Of a stretch of 64,000 bases of DNA, positions 18,987-29,709 are shown piece by piece. The position numbers and the translations under genes are program-made. The notes beneath the pieces were generated by a model. That model worked only from the letters and a program-made list of their open reading frames with translations. It was not told where the DNA came from and ran no database searches. Source of the DNA: Woronichinia naegeliana WA131 (GTDB lineage: Bacteria; Cyanobacteriota; Cyanobacteriia; Cyanobacteriales; Microcystaceae); contig CP073041.1 of NCBI GenBank assembly GCA_025370055.1, forward strand, positions 5,736,272-5,800,271. The letters run 5' to 3'. The first letter of the stretch is position 1. Each line of letters starts with the position of its first letter.

Positions 18987-19427
18987 CTATTCACTAACGA
19001 CAGTGCCACCGGCCGCTTCAATTTTCGCTTTAGCACCAACAGTACAAATTGCTTTAACGGTTAGGGCGACTTCTAATTCTCCATGACCGAGGATTTTCAA
19101 CGGGCCATCATTGGTTGTCACAATACCAGCCGCCATTAAGCTTTCGAGGGATACTTCTGTCTGAGCAGGAAGCTCTGCCAATTTGCCAACATTAATCACG
19201 GTATATTGCTTCGGATTAACCAGAGGAAAATGTTTTAACTTGGGCAAACGGCGATAGAGGGGCATTTGTCCCCCTTCAAACCCAGCCTTAGTTCCAGTTC
19301 CAGAACGGGATTTTTGTCCCCGCATCCCAAAACCACAACTGGCTCCTTGACCAGCAGAGATCCCCCTGCCAACACGACGACGACGCTTTTTCGACCCCTC
19401 TTTAGGAGCCAGTTCATTTAATCGCAT
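18987..19427 (-). CDS. rplO: 50S ribosomal protein L15
   Basis: 146 residues. Begins [22 protein letters not shown] with the glycine/arginine-rich stretch [28 protein letters not shown]. It follows rpsE directly without rpmD (L30), a cyanobacterial trait. A 124-base non-coding gap separates it from rpsE. Confidence 0.96.
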   Translation of the reverse strand: MRLNELAPKEGSKKRRRRVGRGISAGQGASCGFGMRGQKSRSGTGTKAGFEGGQMPLYRRLPKLKHFPLVNPKQYTVINVGKLAELPAQTEVSLESLMAAGIVTTNDGPLKILGHGELEVALTVKAICTVGAKAKIEAAGGTVVSE

Positions 19428-19551
19428 AATAGTTATTTGTTGCTAAAGGACTGACCATTGACGTTGCCTATCAGGTCAAAAGAGCGGTTCTTCCATTTTG
19501 GGACAATGCCGAAAACCAGAGGTGAGCCTTCCCTTTCGGTACTGATGGCAA

Positions 19552-20073
19552 TTAAGTATATAGATGCTCCAGAGGTAATCCCCGTTCTTCGGCCACTTCG
19601 GAAAAACTTCTCAGCAATTCCAGGGCATTAACGGCGGCTCTGGCATTATTTAGGGGATTGTTAGAACCTAATTGTTTGGCCAAAATATTTTTGACTCCAG
19701 CTAGTTCTAAGACAGTGCGAACTGCTCCCCCAGCAATTACCCCTGTACCGGGTGCGGCGGGACGAATAATAACGTTGGCTCCTCCCGATTCTCCTTTGGT
19801 GAGATGGGTAATGGAGTTGGCTTTGGTCAAAGGCACATCAATAAGTTGTTTTTTGCCATCGGCTACGCCTTTACGAACGGCTCCGATCACATCTCCGGCT
19901 TTACCGACTCCGACTCCGACTTGACCGTTTTCATTGCCGACCACGACGATCGCTCTAAAGCTGAGTTTTTTACCGCCCTTAACCACCTTACTCACCCGAC
20001 GAATTTGGATAACCCGTTCTTGCCAGTTGGTTTCTTTGGCCTTGGTGCGGCTACTCTTACGACGCTTTGCCAT
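19552..20073 (-). CDS. rpsE: 30S ribosomal protein S5
   Basis: 173 residues with the family double-stranded-RNA-like fold: [34 protein letters not shown] and the [23 protein letters not shown] block. It contributes to decoding accuracy. Co-directional with rplR, 30-base gap. Confidence 0.97.
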   Translation of the reverse strand: MAKRRKSSRTKAKETNWQERVIQIRRVSKVVKGGKKLSFRAIVVVGNENGQVGVGVGKAGDVIGAVRKGVADGKKQLIDVPLTKANSITHLTKGESGGANVIIRPAAPGTGVIAGGAVRTVLELAGVKNILAKQLGSNNPLNNARAAVNALELLRSFSEVAEERGLPLEHLYT

Positions 20074-20103
20074 AGTTTTTCCCTTGATTTTTTGGATAGT
20101 TTC

Positions 20104-20466
20104 TTAAAAGTTCAAGCCACCGACTCTAGCTGCATCTGCTAGGGCTTTAACCCGACCGTGATACAAGTTGCCCCCGCGATCAAAGACCACCTCGTTAATG
20201 CCAGCCGCGATCGCCCGTTTGGCAATGAGTGTCCCGACCGCCGCTGAAGCAGTACAATCGGAGCTTGATTCTAGGGATTCTTTGAGATCCGGATCTAAGG
20301 TCGAAGCCGCGGCAAGGGTATGTTGGGCCACATCATCGATCACCTGAACGTAAATATGGTGATTGGAACGAAAAACTGCCAAACGAGGGCGTTGGGCCGT
20401 TCCAGCCAGCTTGTGCCGAATGCGTCGATGACGACGTTGTACTAAATCTTTGCGTGAAAGTTTCAT
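20104..20466 (-). CDS. rplR: 50S ribosomal protein L18
   Basis: 120 residues, start [35 protein letters not shown]. Conserved [21 protein letters not shown] near the C-terminus. Binds 5S rRNA with L5. Only 3 bases follow rplF. Confidence 0.97.
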   Translation of the reverse strand: MKLSRKDLVQRRHRRIRHKLAGTAQRPRLAVFRSNHHIYVQVIDDVAQHTLAAASTLDPDLKESLESSSDCTASAAVGTLIAKRAIAAGINEVVFDRGGNLYHGRVKALADAARVGGLNF

Positions 20467-20469
20467 TGT

Positions 20470-21009
20470 TTATTTCTTCCCTGTCTTACCAGCTTTACGT
20501 CTGACAAATTCACCCAAATAACGAATTCCTTTGCCTTTATAGGGTTCAGGAGGACGAACAGAGCGAATTTTAGCCGCAACGTTTCCGACTAATTCCTTAT
20601 CAATGCCACTGACAATGACTTGGGTATTGTTTTCGACCGCGACTTGAATCCCCGATGGCATATCCAGTTCTACGGGTTTGCTGTAACCAACATTGAGGAT
20701 AATTTTGTTGCCTTGAGCCTGGGCACGATAACCAACCCCTTGAATATCTAAACGACGTTCAAAGCCATTGGAAACTCCATCCACCATATTGGCAACCAGA
20801 GTACGAACTAATCCATGACGTTCTCGAGCGGTACGAGATTCATCTTGACGAACGACAGTAAGTGTTTCGCCTTCTTGAGCAATGATGACTTTATCCGGTA
20901 ATTGACGTTCTAGGGTTCCTTTCGGCCCTTTAACGGTTAGGTATAACCCTTGAATATCAACGGTGACTTTTGCCGGAACGGGAATAGGGCGTTTGCCAAT
21001 ACGAGACAT
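20470..21009 (-). CDS. rplF: 50S ribosomal protein L6
   Basis: 179 residues with duplicated L6 domains; [15 protein letters not shown] start and the C-terminal signature [13 protein letters not shown]...[11 protein letters not shown]. Located near the GTPase-associated centre. Follows rpsH with a 100-base gap that holds AT-rich repeats. Confidence 0.97.
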   Translation of the reverse strand: MSRIGKRPIPVPAKVTVDIQGLYLTVKGPKGTLERQLPDKVIIAQEGETLTVVRQDESRTARERHGLVRTLVANMVDGVSNGFERRLDIQGVGYRAQAQGNKIILNVGYSKPVELDMPSGIQVAVENNTQVIVSGIDKELVGNVAAKIRSVRPPEPYKGKGIRYLGEFVRRKAGKTGKK

Positions 21010-21109
21010 AATTTTTCTGATTAGATGTTCATACTTTCTCTAGTGAATAGTGCTGAGTAAATAGGAAATAGCGTTTTAAAACCATCGACTATTAACTACT
21101 AACTATTAA

Positions 21110-21511
21110 CTACCAGATGTAACAGAGGACTTCTCCCCCAATGCCCTGACGGCGAGCTTCTCTGTCAGTCATAATGCCCTGGGAGGTAGAAACAATGGCA
21201 ATGCCAATACCGCCTAAGACCCTGGGAATATCTTTACTGGGAGAATAAACTCGCAATCCGGGTTTACTCACTCTTTGTAAGGTGTTGATCAGGGGTTGAC
21301 GATTCTTGCCCTTATATTTCAAGGTCAGAACCAGGAATTTTTTTACGCCTTCGCCCACTTCGGTAAAGTCTTCAATAAAGCCCTCACTTTTCAGCACCTG
21401 GGCAATACTGCGGGTCATTCTGGTGGTTGGAACCTGGGTGGTCGGGTGTCTCACTGCACAGGCGTTACGGATGCGAGTGAGCATATCGGAAATTGTATCG
21501 TTAGATGCCAT
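21110..21511 (-). CDS. rpsH: 30S ribosomal protein S8
   Basis: 133 residues, starts [17 protein letters not shown] and ends with the [26 protein letters not shown] block typical of S8. It binds 16S rRNA helix 21 early in assembly. Precedes rplF; rpsN (S14) is absent between rplE and rpsH, as in other cyanobacteria. Confidence 0.97.
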   Translation of the reverse strand: MASNDTISDMLTRIRNACAVRHPTTQVPTTRMTRSIAQVLKSEGFIEDFTEVGEGVKKFLVLTLKYKGKNRQPLINTLQRVSKPGLRVYSPSKDIPRVLGGIGIAIVSTSQGIMTDREARRQGIGGEVLCYIW

Positions 21512-21540
21512 TATTCCTTAGATTGTGTCTCTATCATGGA

Positions 21541-21679
21541 TGATTTTTAATTGATAGTTGATAGTTGATAGTTGATAATTAGTTTTGATAATTAGAGAAC
21601 CGAGAAAATTAAAATTTCTGAAACTCTATCTAAAGCTTAATTATCCATTATCAATTTTTCATTATCCATTATCAATTAA
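21541..21679. repeat. AT-rich heptamer repeats between rplE and rpsH
   Basis: Four tandem copies of TTGATAG (last one variant) at 21551-21578, then scattered TTATCCATTATCAATT words to 21679. Similar TTAATAGTT/TTGATAGTT words fill gaps at 21070-21108, 22262-22330 and 18949-18975. No protein or terminator seen. Confidence 0.6.
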
Positions 21680-22225
21680 CTATTGATTTCGGAAGGGCAT
21701 CCCCATCGCTTTGAGTAAGGCCCGACCTTCTTCATCGGTCTTGGCGGTGGTGATGATTGAGATATCTAAACCGCGAATTTGATCAATGCTGTCGTAGTCA
21801 ATTTCAGGAAAAATTAATTGTTCTCTGACACCTAAGCTGTAGTTACCACGACCGTCGAAGCTCTTATCGCTAATGCCACGAAAGTCCCGGATGCGGGGCA
21901 GGGCCAGATTAATTAATCGGTCTAGAAAGGCATACATTCGCTCAGAACGGAGTGTGACCATCACCCCAACAGGCATTCCTTGACGGATTTTGAAACCGGC
22001 GATCGCCTTTTTAGCACGAGTAACAACGGGTTTTTGTCCAGTGATCTTACCCAGTTCGACGATTGAAGATTCTAGGGCCTTGGCATTTTGAGATGCTTCC
22101 CCTAAACCTCGATTAACGGTGATTTTGATCACTTTGGGGACTTCATGGATGTTTTTGTAACTAAACTCTTCTTTGAGCTTAGGAACAATGGTGTCTTGAT
22201 AAACAGTTTTGAGTCGTTGCGTCAT
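21680..22225 (-). CDS. rplE: 50S ribosomal protein L5
   Basis: 181 residues. [17 protein letters not shown] start, conserved [22 protein letters not shown] and [21 protein letters not shown]. It binds 5S rRNA and contacts the P-site tRNA. Follows rplX with a 115-base gap carrying AT-rich repeats. Confidence 0.97.
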   Translation of the reverse strand: MTQRLKTVYQDTIVPKLKEEFSYKNIHEVPKVIKITVNRGLGEASQNAKALESSIVELGKITGQKPVVTRAKKAIAGFKIRQGMPVGVMVTLRSERMYAFLDRLINLALPRIRDFRGISDKSFDGRGNYSLGVREQLIFPEIDYDSIDQIRGLDISIITTAKTDEEGRALLKAMGMPFRNQ

Positions 22226-22340
22226 AGTTTTAAATCAAGTTCTCTGGGCTTGGTCAGAGAGTTAATAATTAATAGTTGATAGTTCAATAGTTAATAGTTG
22301 GTGGTTAAACGCTATTTCCTATTCACTAAACACTATTTCC

Positions 22341-22703
22341 CTACTTATCGAGGATTTCTCCTGTTTTTTTCAGCATCCGTACCTTGCGACCATCATCGGT
22401 AAAGGTATAACAAATGCGGCTGGCGATTTTCTCTTTATTGGAATAGAGCATCACTTTGGAACTATGAATGGGAGACTCATAGGTCTTAATTTGACCCGAT
22501 TCTCCTTCCTGTTGAGGCTTGACGTGCTTGGTACGGATGTTGACTCCTTTAACCACGACCGTGCTGTTAGCCGGAACAGTTTCCAGAATTTCTCCAATTT
22601 TGCCTTTGTCTTTACCAGAGATAATCTGTACTGTATCCCCTTTTTTAACATGCATTCTGTAGCGTTTAGGTGCAACAGTCCGCTTGGTAGCGTTGGCTCT
22701 CAT
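22341..22703 (-). CDS. rplX: 50S ribosomal protein L24
   Basis: 120 residues with the KOW motif [22 protein letters not shown]. The ATG shares one base with the rplN stop (TAATG), so translation is coupled. The N-terminal 16 residues before the conserved MHVKKGD are usual for the cyanobacterial form. Assembly initiator of the 50S subunit. Confidence 0.95.
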   Translation of the reverse strand: MRANATKRTVAPKRYRMHVKKGDTVQIISGKDKGKIGEILETVPANSTVVVKGVNIRTKHVKPQQEGESGQIKTYESPIHSSKVMLYSNKEKIASRICYTFTDDGRKVRMLKKTGEILDK

Positions 22704-23071
22704 TAGAGTACCTCCGGGGCAAGGGAAACGATTTTTGTATAGTTTTTGTCCCGTAATTCGCGGGCCACTGGGCCAAAAACCCGTGTTCCTTTGGGATTAC
22801 CGTCATTGTTAATAATGACGGCCGCGTTATCGTCAAAGCGAATTGCCATACCACTGTCCCGATGAACAGCTTGTTTGGTACGAACGATGACCGCTTTAAC
22901 CACGTCTGATTTTTTAACGGGCATATTGGGAATAGCATCTTTGACAACGGCGATGATTTGATCTCCGATGCCCCCGTAGGTGCAGTTGCCGGTTCCCAAA
23001 ACCCGTAGGCACATTAGCTTGCGAGCACCGCTATTGTCAGCGACATTCAGGTAGGTTTGTTGTTGAATCAC
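22703..23071 (-). CDS. rplN: 50S ribosomal protein L14
   Basis: 122 residues, the invariant family length. [24 protein letters not shown] and the [14 protein letters not shown]...SLAPEVL ending are conserved. Lies at the subunit interface. Overlaps rplX by one base. Confidence 0.98.
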   Translation of the reverse strand: MIQQQTYLNVADNSGARKLMCLRVLGTGNCTYGGIGDQIIAVVKDAIPNMPVKKSDVVKAVIVRTKQAVHRDSGMAIRFDDNAAVIINNDGNPKGTRVFGPVARELRDKNYTKIVSLAPEVL

Positions 23072-23090
23072 GGTGATTACCCAAAAATAA

Positions 23091-23336
23091 CTAGGATTGA
23101 TGACTCAGAATTTCCTTAACAGCCCAACGTTTAGTTTTGCTCAAAGGCCGCGTTTCCTGAATACGGACGCGATCGCCTTCTTGGCATTGATTTTCTTCGT
23201 CGTGGGCTTTAAACTTGGTGGTTTTGACGACGATTTTGCCGTACTTGGGGTGGGGCGATCGGTTTTCGACAGCAACTACAACAGTTTTATCCATTTTGTT
23301 ACTGACAACGACTCCCACTCTTTCTTTAACTGCCAT
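23091..23336 (-). CDS. rpsQ: 30S ribosomal protein S17
   Basis: 81 residues; [26 protein letters not shown], then the S17 signature [18 protein letters not shown]. Primary 16S rRNA binder. 6-base gap after rpmC. Confidence 0.97.
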   Translation of the reverse strand: MAVKERVGVVVSNKMDKTVVVAVENRSPHPKYGKIVVKTTKFKAHDEENQCQEGDRVRIQETRPLSKTKRWAVKEILSHQS

Positions 23337-23342
23337 AGGGAA

Positions 23343-23558
23343 TTATGCCTCGCTATTAGCTGAAAGTTGACGTTCCCGCTCTACAGTTAACAACTGGGCC
23401 AAACGGTGACGGGTGTGTTTGAACTCATGAGACTTTTCCAAACGGCGGGTTGCCTGTTGAAAACGCAACTCAAATAATTTACGTTTAGCCGCCAGAATTT
23501 CCTCGGCTAATTCTTCGGCATTGAGATCTCTAGCCTCTTGGATTTTAGGGAGAGCCAT
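23343..23558 (-). CDS. rpmC: 50S ribosomal protein L29
   Basis: 71 residues, two-helix protein with RKLFELRFQQATRRLEKSHEFKHTRHRLAQLLTV. It borders the nascent-chain exit tunnel. Three bases after rplP. Confidence 0.96.
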   Translation of the reverse strand: MALPKIQEARDLNAEELAEEILAAKRKLFELRFQQATRRLEKSHEFKHTRHRLAQLLTVERERQLSANSEA

Positions 23559-23561
23559 AGC

Positions 23562-23981
23562 TTAAATGTACTCCTCGTCGCGGGAAATAAACTTGGTTTT
23601 AATTGGTAATTTTTGAGCAGCTAGGCGCATAGCTTCTCTGGCAATTTCCTCAGTTACCCCTGCCAGTTCAAACATGACCCGACCAGGCTTGACTACCGCA
23701 ACCCAATATTCGGGGGAACCTTTCCCTGAACCCATCCGTGTTTCGGCGGGGCGCATGGTGACCGGTTTGTCAGGAAAAATCCGAATCCAGATTTTTCCAC
23801 CCCGTTTGATATAGCGGGTCATGGCCCGACGGGCGGCTTCGATTTGACGAGAGGTAATCCAACAGGGTTCGGTCGCTTGTAAGGCGTAATCACCAAAATT
23901 AATGTTGCTGCCTCTTTCAGCCAAGCCGCGCATCCGCCCACGCTGCTGCTTACGAAACTTTGTTCTTCTAGGACTTAACAT
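23562..23981 (-). CDS. rplP: 50S ribosomal protein L16
   Basis: 139 residues; [24 protein letters not shown] start, [27 protein letters not shown] and the [14 protein letters not shown] motif are complete. It helps A-site tRNA accommodation. Between rpsC and rpmC. Confidence 0.97.
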   Translation of the reverse strand: MLSPRRTKFRKQQRGRMRGLAERGSNINFGDYALQATEPCWITSRQIEAARRAMTRYIKRGGKIWIRIFPDKPVTMRPAETRMGSGKGSPEYWVAVVKPGRVMFELAGVTEEIAREAMRLAAQKLPIKTKFISRDEEYI

Positions 23982-24002
23982 GATTAATTCAGTTAATAGA
24001 GT

Positions 24003-24722
24003 TTATTCAGAACGGTCTTCAAAGTTTTGACGGCGAGATTTCCGACGGGGCTGGGCAACGGGAGCCGGAACAGGTTTTTCTTCTTGTCCTGGAATAATTT
24101 CTCCTTTGAAAATCCAAACCTTAATGCCCAAAATACCGTAGGTGGTTTTAGCGGTGCGGTAGGAATAGTCAATGTCGGCTCGCAGGGTGTGGAGGGGAAC
24201 TCGCCCTTCCCGAACCCATTCTGTCCGAGCAATTTCGGCTCCGTTGAGACGGCCACTCACTTGAATTTTAATTCCCTTGACTTCAGCACGTTGGGCTCGT
24301 TGAATGGCTTGACGGACAACTCGACGAAAGGAAACCCGACGTTCTAACTGCTGGGCAATATATTCCGCAATTAAAGCGGCATCGGCATCCACACGGGCAA
24401 CTTCAATCACGTTGATACGGATCTGACGGTTGCCCCCCAGCATGGTTTGAAGTCCAACGCGGAGTTGTTCAATGCCCGAACCCCCACGACCGACGACCAC
24501 GCCAGGTCTAGCGGTATGAATTGCCAATTCGATCTGATCGGCTTTGCGCTCAATGCGAATATCCGCGATGCCCGCATTACTCAGATTTTTTTCGACGTAT
24601 TGTCGAATGCGGTGATCTTCTTGGAGAAGTTCAGGATAACGCTTTGCATCGGCATACCAACAGGATTTATGTTCTTTGGTGATACCAAGGCGAAAGCCCA
24701 CTGGATGTATTTTTTGTCCCAT
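24003..24722 (-). CDS. rpsC: 30S ribosomal protein S3
   Basis: 239 residues from the ATG at 24722 ([13 protein letters not shown]), the conserved start; the frame extends 22 codons upstream without conservation. KH domain with [11 protein letters not shown], then [14 protein letters not shown] and [16 protein letters not shown]. Part of the mRNA entry helicase. The last 30 residues are a basic, Pro-rich tail. Confidence 0.97.
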   Translation of the reverse strand: MGQKIHPVGFRLGITKEHKSCWYADAKRYPELLQEDHRIRQYVEKNLSNAGIADIRIERKADQIELAIHTARPGVVVGRGGSGIEQLRVGLQTMLGGNRQIRINVIEVARVDADAALIAEYIAQQLERRVSFRRVVRQAIQRAQRAEVKGIKIQVSGRLNGAEIARTEWVREGRVPLHTLRADIDYSYRTAKTTYGILGIKVWIFKGEIIPGQEEKPVPAPVAQPRRKSRRQNFEDRSE

Positions 24723-24759
24723 TGTTTTTAGCTTTGCTTTGCAGGTAATCGATTCTGAG

Positions 24760-25119
24760 TTATCTGTCTGTCTGGGGCGCGACTGCAACCGTAATGTGAC
24801 AGGTTGGTTTGCGAATTTGGAAAGCTCTACCCTGGGCGCGAGGTCGAAACCGTCTTAGGCTAGGGCCGCCATCCGCAAAGGCTTGACTGACCATTAAACT
24901 GGCCGGATCGAGTCCCTCATTATGCTCTGCATTGGCAACGGCGGAACGCAGGGTTTTAAGGACAGGTTCACAAGCTTTGTAGGGCATGAACTCTAGAACA
25001 ATGAGAGCTTCACGGTAGGAACGCCCCCGAATCTGATCGAGAACGCGACGCACTTTGTAGGGGGACATCCGCACGTAACGAGCGATCGCTTTTACTTCGG
25101 CTGTCGTATCTATCGCCAT
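24760..25119 (-). CDS. rplV: 50S ribosomal protein L22
   Basis: 119 residues. [29 protein letters not shown] and the [11 protein letters not shown]...[22 protein letters not shown] loop, which lines the exit tunnel, are intact. Between rpsS and rpsC. Confidence 0.97.
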   Translation of the reverse strand: MAIDTTAEVKAIARYVRMSPYKVRRVLDQIRGRSYREALIVLEFMPYKACEPVLKTLRSAVANAEHNEGLDPASLMVSQAFADGGPSLRRFRPRAQGRAFQIRKPTCHITVAVAPQTDR

Positions 25120-25138
25120 AGTGTTTTACCTCTTGACT

Positions 25139-25420
25139 TTATTTGCGACCGGCTTTTTTATCGCTCTTGGAATGGCTGCGGAAGGTACGAGTTGGAGCGA
25201 ATTCTCCTAACTTGTGGCCGACCATCTGTTCCGAAACGAAGACGGGGACGTGTTGTTTGCCGTTATGGACGGCGATCGTGTGACCTACCATATCTGGCAA
25301 GATGGTCGAAGCCCGCGACCAGGTTTTAATGACTTGTTTTTCGCCTTTGACATTCAGCTTCTCAATTTTTTTGAGGAGGCTAACTGCCACGAATGGCCCT
25401 TTTTTGAGAGAACGACCCAT
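25139..25420 (-). CDS. rpsS: 30S ribosomal protein S19
   Basis: 93 residues, [20 protein letters not shown] start and the S19 signature [20 protein letters not shown]. It sits in the 30S head with S13. Follows rplB by 36 bases. Confidence 0.97.
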   Translation of the reverse strand: MGRSLKKGPFVAVSLLKKIEKLNVKGEKQVIKTWSRASTILPDMVGHTIAVHNGKQHVPVFVSEQMVGHKLGEFAPTRTFRSHSKSDKKAGRK

Positions 25421-25456
25421 AGGAAAGTACGAGTAGTGATATTAGATGGACAGAAT

Positions 25457-26287
25457 CTATTTGGTACGACGGCGCACAATTAACGCACTGCTGCGCTTTT
25501 TCTTATTACGAGTCTTAGCACCCAGAGCTGGTTTACCCCAAGGTGTAACAGGGCCAGAACGTCCAATGGGAGCCCGGCCTTCTCCTCCACCATGCGGGTG
25601 ATCGACAGGGTTCATCACACTACCACGAACGTGGGGACGACGACCTAGATGACGGGTTCGACCCGCTTTACCGAGGGAGAGGTTTCGCACCTCTGCATTA
25701 CCAACCCGACCAATGGTGGCGTAACATTCTTTTCTGACCATCCGCACTTCTTTAGATGGCAATTTAAGCGTTACGTAATCTCCGTCCTTGGCAACGACCT
25801 GGGCAAAACCACCGGCCGCGCGTACCATCTGACCACCTTTACCAGCGACGAGTTCAATATTGTGAACTTCAGTACCAAGGGGAATCCGGCTTAAAGGCAA
25901 AGCATTTCCGATTTCAAAGGGGGCATTTTCGCCAGCAATAATAACTGTGCCAACGGCTAAGTTAGCAGGGGCGAGAATATAACGTTTTTCTCCATCTTCA
26001 TAGAAGAGCAGAGCGAGGCGAGCATTGCGGTTGGGATCGTATTCGATCGCCGCGACTTTGGCAGGAATATTACGTTTATCTCGACGAAAATCAACAATCC
26101 GATAAAGACGTTTATGACCACCACCACGATGGCGACTGGTGACAACACCGCGATTATTCCGACCTTTTTTATTATGTTTGTAGGTCGTAAGTGACTTTTC
26201 CGGCTCACTTTTCGTAACTTCCGAGAAGTCGGAGACACTGGCCTGCCGAGTTCCGGGAGTTAAGGGCCGATAGGAACGGATACCCAT
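25457..26287 (-). CDS. rplB: 50S ribosomal protein L2
   Basis: 276 residues. Conserved [22 protein letters not shown], the [10 protein letters not shown] block and the C-terminal [15 protein letters not shown] loop with the histidine important at the peptidyl-transferase centre. Full length. Confidence 0.98.
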   Translation of the reverse strand: MGIRSYRPLTPGTRQASVSDFSEVTKSEPEKSLTTYKHNKKGRNNRGVVTSRHRGGGHKRLYRIVDFRRDKRNIPAKVAAIEYDPNRNARLALLFYEDGEKRYILAPANLAVGTVIIAGENAPFEIGNALPLSRIPLGTEVHNIELVAGKGGQMVRAAGGFAQVVAKDGDYVTLKLPSKEVRMVRKECYATIGRVGNAEVRNLSLGKAGRTRHLGRRPHVRGSVMNPVDHPHGGGEGRAPIGRSGPVTPWGKPALGAKTRNKKKRSSALIVRRRTK

Positions 26288-26392
26288 AGTTTTTGTTAAT
26301 CAGTGATCAAGGGTCTGTTGATTAGGGTGTGGACTTCAACTTGGCTCAGTCAACTATTTACGGTTGCTTGAGTTGCCGCCAAAGCCAAAATC

Positions 26393-26695
26393 CTAAACTT
26401 CTGGGAAGAGACTAATCGAGTCGCCTTCTTGAAGGGTGACAATCGCGCGTTTGAATTGGGGTTTATAACCCAGAAAACGACCTACCCGCTTGGTTTTACG
26501 GGGTAAACGAGCCGTATTCACTTTGGTGACTTTTACCTCAAACAACAACTCGATCGCCGCCTTAATTTCCGGTTTAGTGGCTTTCGGTAATACATCAAAA
26601 ACGTATTTGTTGTCTTCTAATAAAAGCGTTGCTTTTTCAGTAACAATGGGTTTAACGATCAGATCAGCTAAACTACGAGGATTAAATTTAGTCAC
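26393..26695 (-). CDS. rplW: 50S ribosomal protein L23
   Basis: 100 residues. [35 protein letters not shown] and [16 protein letters not shown] mark it. Docking site for trigger factor and SRP at the tunnel exit. Its first codons overlap the end of rplD by 8 bases. Confidence 0.97.
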   Translation of the reverse strand: MTKFNPRSLADLIVKPIVTEKATLLLEDNKYVFDVLPKATKPEIKAAIELLFEVKVTKVNTARLPRKTKRVGRFLGYKPQFKRAIVTLQEGDSISLFPEV

Positions 26696-27320
26696 TATAA
26701 ACCTCCTGGAGTTTTTCTAGGGCATCGGAGGTGGCCACAATTTTATTCGCAACCATAATGTCGTAGATATTTAAACTGTCGGCTCTCAGTACTTTTAAGA
26801 AGCAAAGATTACGAGCAGATAAATACAAATTATCGGGAATTTCTGCCACAATCAGTAGGGCTTGTTTTTCACCAGTAATTCCCCAGCGTTGTAAGGCCGC
26901 CGCCAAATCTTTGGTTTTGGGTTGGGTTAATTGGTCAGCAAAGGACTCTACTACAATTAAATCGTCCGCCCGACCAGCGATCGCGGTTCTGAGAGCCAAA
27001 CGACGTTCCTTGCGGTTCATCTTGACCTCATAATCCTTGGGTTTAGGGCCAAAACTGACACCACCACCCCGCCAGAGAGGAGAACGAATCGAACCAGCCC
27101 TGGCCCGACCAGTTCCTTTTTGCCGCCAGGGTTTACGACCCCCACCCCGCACCTCAGCACGGGTTTTCGTCGAAGCATTACCTTGACGCGCATTAGTTTG
27201 TTGACGAATGACAGCCCGATGGACAATGTGGGCCGCATTTTCTTCTTTGGCTACTTTGAGGGAGAGGGACGCTTCGCCAACCTCTTCCCCTTGCCAATTT
27301 TTAACGACACAGTTAACCAT
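26688..27320 (-). CDS. rplD: 50S ribosomal protein L4
   Basis: 210 residues. The tunnel loop [30 protein letters not shown] is complete. Upstream of rplW, which it overlaps. In some bacteria L4 represses its own operon; no such leader was recognised here. Confidence 0.97.
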   Translation of the reverse strand: MVNCVVKNWQGEEVGEASLSLKVAKEENAAHIVHRAVIRQQTNARQGNASTKTRAEVRGGGRKPWRQKGTGRARAGSIRSPLWRGGGVSFGPKPKDYEVKMNRKERRLALRTAIAGRADDLIVVESFADQLTQPKTKDLAAALQRWGITGEKQALLIVAEIPDNLYLSARNLCFLKVLRADSLNIYDIMVANKIVATSDALEKLQEVYSD

Positions 27321-27354
27321 AGTAATTACGTTGATCGGTGATCCGTTTCAGGGA

Positions 27355-27996
27355 TTATTTTCTGCCAACTTTTTTGGCGGGAGTAATATTCAAAAGTGTG
27401 CCAGACTTGCCTGGTAATGCACCTTTGATCAGCAAGAGATTGCGCTCTGCATCAACTCTAACTACGGTTAAGCGGCGAATGGTGACTTGGGTAGCCCCAT
27501 ATTGCCCAGCCATCCGTTTCCCAGGATAGACACGTCCAGGCGTTGTTCCTGCTCCCGTCGAACCAGGTAAGCGGTGGTTTTTAGAACCGTGAGTCATGTT
27601 ACCGCGTTTGAAGTTATGGCGTTTTTGATAACCCGAAAAACCTCGCCCGATCGTCTGACCCGCCACATCGACTAAATCTCCTACATTGAAGAGATCAGCT
27701 TTTAGGGTTTGACCTAAGCTATAACTAGCCGTATCTTCCGTGCGATATTCCGTTAAGTGACGCAAGGGAGGAGCTTCTGCTTTGTTTAGATGGCCCCGTT
27801 CGGGTTTGCTCAGAGCTTTTTCTTTAACTTCTAAATACCCAATCTGGATGGAACTATAGCCATCGGTTTCAGGGGTTTTAACTTGTGTAATAGGACAGGG
27901 GCCAACTTGCACAACAGTGACTGGGATGGCTGTCCCGTTTTCTGGATCAAAGATCTGGGTCATACCCAACTTTGTCCCTAAGAGACCGATAGACAC
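27355..27996 (-). CDS. rplC: 50S ribosomal protein L3
   Basis: 213 residues from a GTG ([16 protein letters not shown]), preceded by TAGGAG. The long loop with [39 protein letters not shown] is intact. First gene of the cluster here; rpsJ is absent, as in cyanobacteria, where it travels with fusA and tuf. The operon promoter should lie in the 440 bases upstream. Confidence 0.97.
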   Translation of the reverse strand: MSIGLLGTKLGMTQIFDPENGTAIPVTVVQVGPCPITQVKTPETDGYSSIQIGYLEVKEKALSKPERGHLNKAEAPPLRHLTEYRTEDTASYSLGQTLKADLFNVGDLVDVAGQTIGRGFSGYQKRHNFKRGNMTHGSKNHRLPGSTGAGTTPGRVYPGKRMAGQYGATQVTIRRLTVVRVDAERNLLLIKGALPGKSGTLLNITPAKKVGRK

Positions 27997-28436
27997 GGTT
28001 TAACCCTCTACTCCTAAATTAAAGTGTATGGTGTTGCTCACCCAGGACGAACTTCCCTAAATCTCCCTAAGAAAGGAGAAGCTGCTAAGATTGCATAGGC
28101 GTTGGTTGTCCTAAAATGAACTGTTGATCAAGTCCTTGCTTGATCTGCTGTTAAAACTACTAGTGGTAGGGAGAGTTAGTCCTACATGGTGGTTAAACAG
28201 TTTGCCGTTGCTCCTGACAGACTTAAGGAATGATTTCCTCAGTTTCCCCAGGGGGCTTGCGTCCAGTGGTTTTTATGTCGAGTCGCTTTGAATAACGCCT
28301 TTTGTCCGCGATCTCTAACTATAGGGGTAAGGGGCTCATGCTGTCAACTATTTTTTTAGATGTTTGAGAAGGGATCGTTCTCTCTGGGAAAAGATAGATT
28401 ACAATGATTGTATTAGTCTGATCTACAAAATGAGTG
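27997..28436. other. Intergenic region carrying the ribosomal operon leader
   Basis: 440 bases between divergent rplC and the coiled-coil gene. No convincing coding frame. The promoter of the minus-strand ribosomal cluster is expected here. I saw no certain -35/-10 pair and no recognised r-protein leader. Confidence 0.4.
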
Positions 28437-28775
28437 ATGCCAACACCGACTATCATCGAAACTGATTTGCGCGAAGTTCTAGCCGAAATGAATAAGAAGC
28501 TAGATACAATTTCTGCTGACATGAACAGAAAATTAGAGACTATTTCTAAAGATGTCAATCAAGTACAGATTCGATTGGCGACCGTAGAAACCAAAGTTGA
28601 TAACATAGAAAAACGGTTAGATTCTATGGATAAACGATTTGACAAAATGGAACTTCAGATTGAAAAGGTAGAAAATAATCAAGGTAAACAGGTTTGGGCT
28701 TTGATTGGGATTTTGTTTACGGCGGTAGTGGCAACGTCTATTCGTTTTGTTTTAACGGCTTTGCCCCAGAGTTAA
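28437..28775 (+). CDS. Small coiled-coil protein with C-terminal membrane helix
   Basis: 112 residues from the ATG at 28437 (a GTG at 28434 is the alternative). Residues 10-85 are one long heptad-patterned coiled coil with repeats such as DTISADMNRKLETISKDV and VDNIEKRLDSMDKRFDKME. Residues about 88-108 form a single membrane helix. Similar small proteins are common in cyanobacteria; function unknown, possibly a membrane-tethered oligomer. Confidence 0.65.
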   Translation: MPTPTIIETDLREVLAEMNKKLDTISADMNRKLETISKDVNQVQIRLATVETKVDNIEKRLDSMDKRFDKMELQIEKVENNQGKQVWALIGILFTAVVATSIRFVLTALPQS

Positions 28776-29054
28776 AAAGAAAGACTGATCGCTGTAATCT
28801 AAAATAATCGTATTCAAAGTATGAATCATGGGTTGTGTAACTTCATTTAAGAGAAGGGATAGGCGATCGCACTTGTTTTTGGTAACTGGCACTAGGCTTG
28901 AATCCTAATCATAAAATAATTTGTAATGATGGCTAATACCAATGATTTGAGGTAAAAGTGAAGTAAGCATAAAGATTCTTATTCTCCTTGCCAATGGTTA
29001 GCAACTCTAGATTACAGTTTAGGATATTCTCCTTATCCTCAATTGAGTTTGATT

Positions 29055-29708
29055 ATGAGTGACCCTGGTTTAACACCAAGTTTTATTTCACCAGCAATTT
29101 CCCTAGAGAATCTACCACTTTCCAAGACGTTAAAGCTGGGAGTGATGGCTTCGGGGAGTGGCAGTAATTTTGAGGCTCTGATGGCGGTGATCAATCAGGA
29201 TCAACTCAATGCCCAGGTACAGGTTGTTATTTACAATAATCCAACTGCTAAGGTGAAGGAAAGGGCCGAACGGTGGCAAGTTCCAACCGTACTGTTAGAT
29301 CATCGTCTTTTTAATAGTCGAGAATCGCTCGATCAGGCGATTGTCACCACCCTGAAAGATTACGCGGTGGATTGGGTGATTATGGCCGGTTGGATGCGGA
29401 TCGTTACCCCTGTTTTATTAACCGCTTTTCCGCAACGGGTTCTGAATATTCATCCCAGTTTGTTACCTAGTTTTCGTGGGGTTAGGGCCGTGGAACAGGC
29501 TTTGGCGGCGGGTGTAAAGGTGACGGGTTGTACGGTACATTATGCTAGTGCAGAAGTGGATAGTGGCCCCATTATTGCCCAGGCGGTGGTTCCTATTTTA
29601 CCTGATGATACATCCGACGGTCTTCATGCTCGTATTCAGGTACAGGAACATCAAATTTTTCCCAAAGCGATCGCCTTAGCCGCCTATTTAGCAGAACAAA
29701 ATATTTAG
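29055..29708 (+). CDS. purN: Phosphoribosylglycinamide formyltransferase
   Basis: 217 residues from the ATG at 29055 (TTG at 29043 also in frame). It transfers formyl from 10-formyl-THF to GAR, the third step of de novo purine synthesis. Motifs: GSGSNFEA near the N-terminus, catalytic NIHPSLLPSFRG (Asn, His) and GCTVHYASAEVDSGPII with the catalytic Asp. The N-terminal 30 residues are an extra extension. Followed after one base by the next gene, so likely co-transcribed. Confidence 0.95.
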   Translation: MSDPGLTPSFISPAISLENLPLSKTLKLGVMASGSGSNFEALMAVINQDQLNAQVQVVIYNNPTAKVKERAERWQVPTVLLDHRLFNSRESLDQAIVTTLKDYAVDWVIMAGWMRIVTPVLLTAFPQRVLNIHPSLLPSFRGVRAVEQALAAGVKVTGCTVHYASAEVDSGPIIAQAVVPILPDDTSDGLHARIQVQEHQIFPKAIALAAYLAEQNI

Positions 29709-29709
29709 C

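Noticed and set aside
21551-21578. CRISPR-like tandem repeat
   Set aside because: Units are 7 bases with no spacers; a simple tandem heptamer. No CRISPR array or cas gene was seen anywhere in the window.
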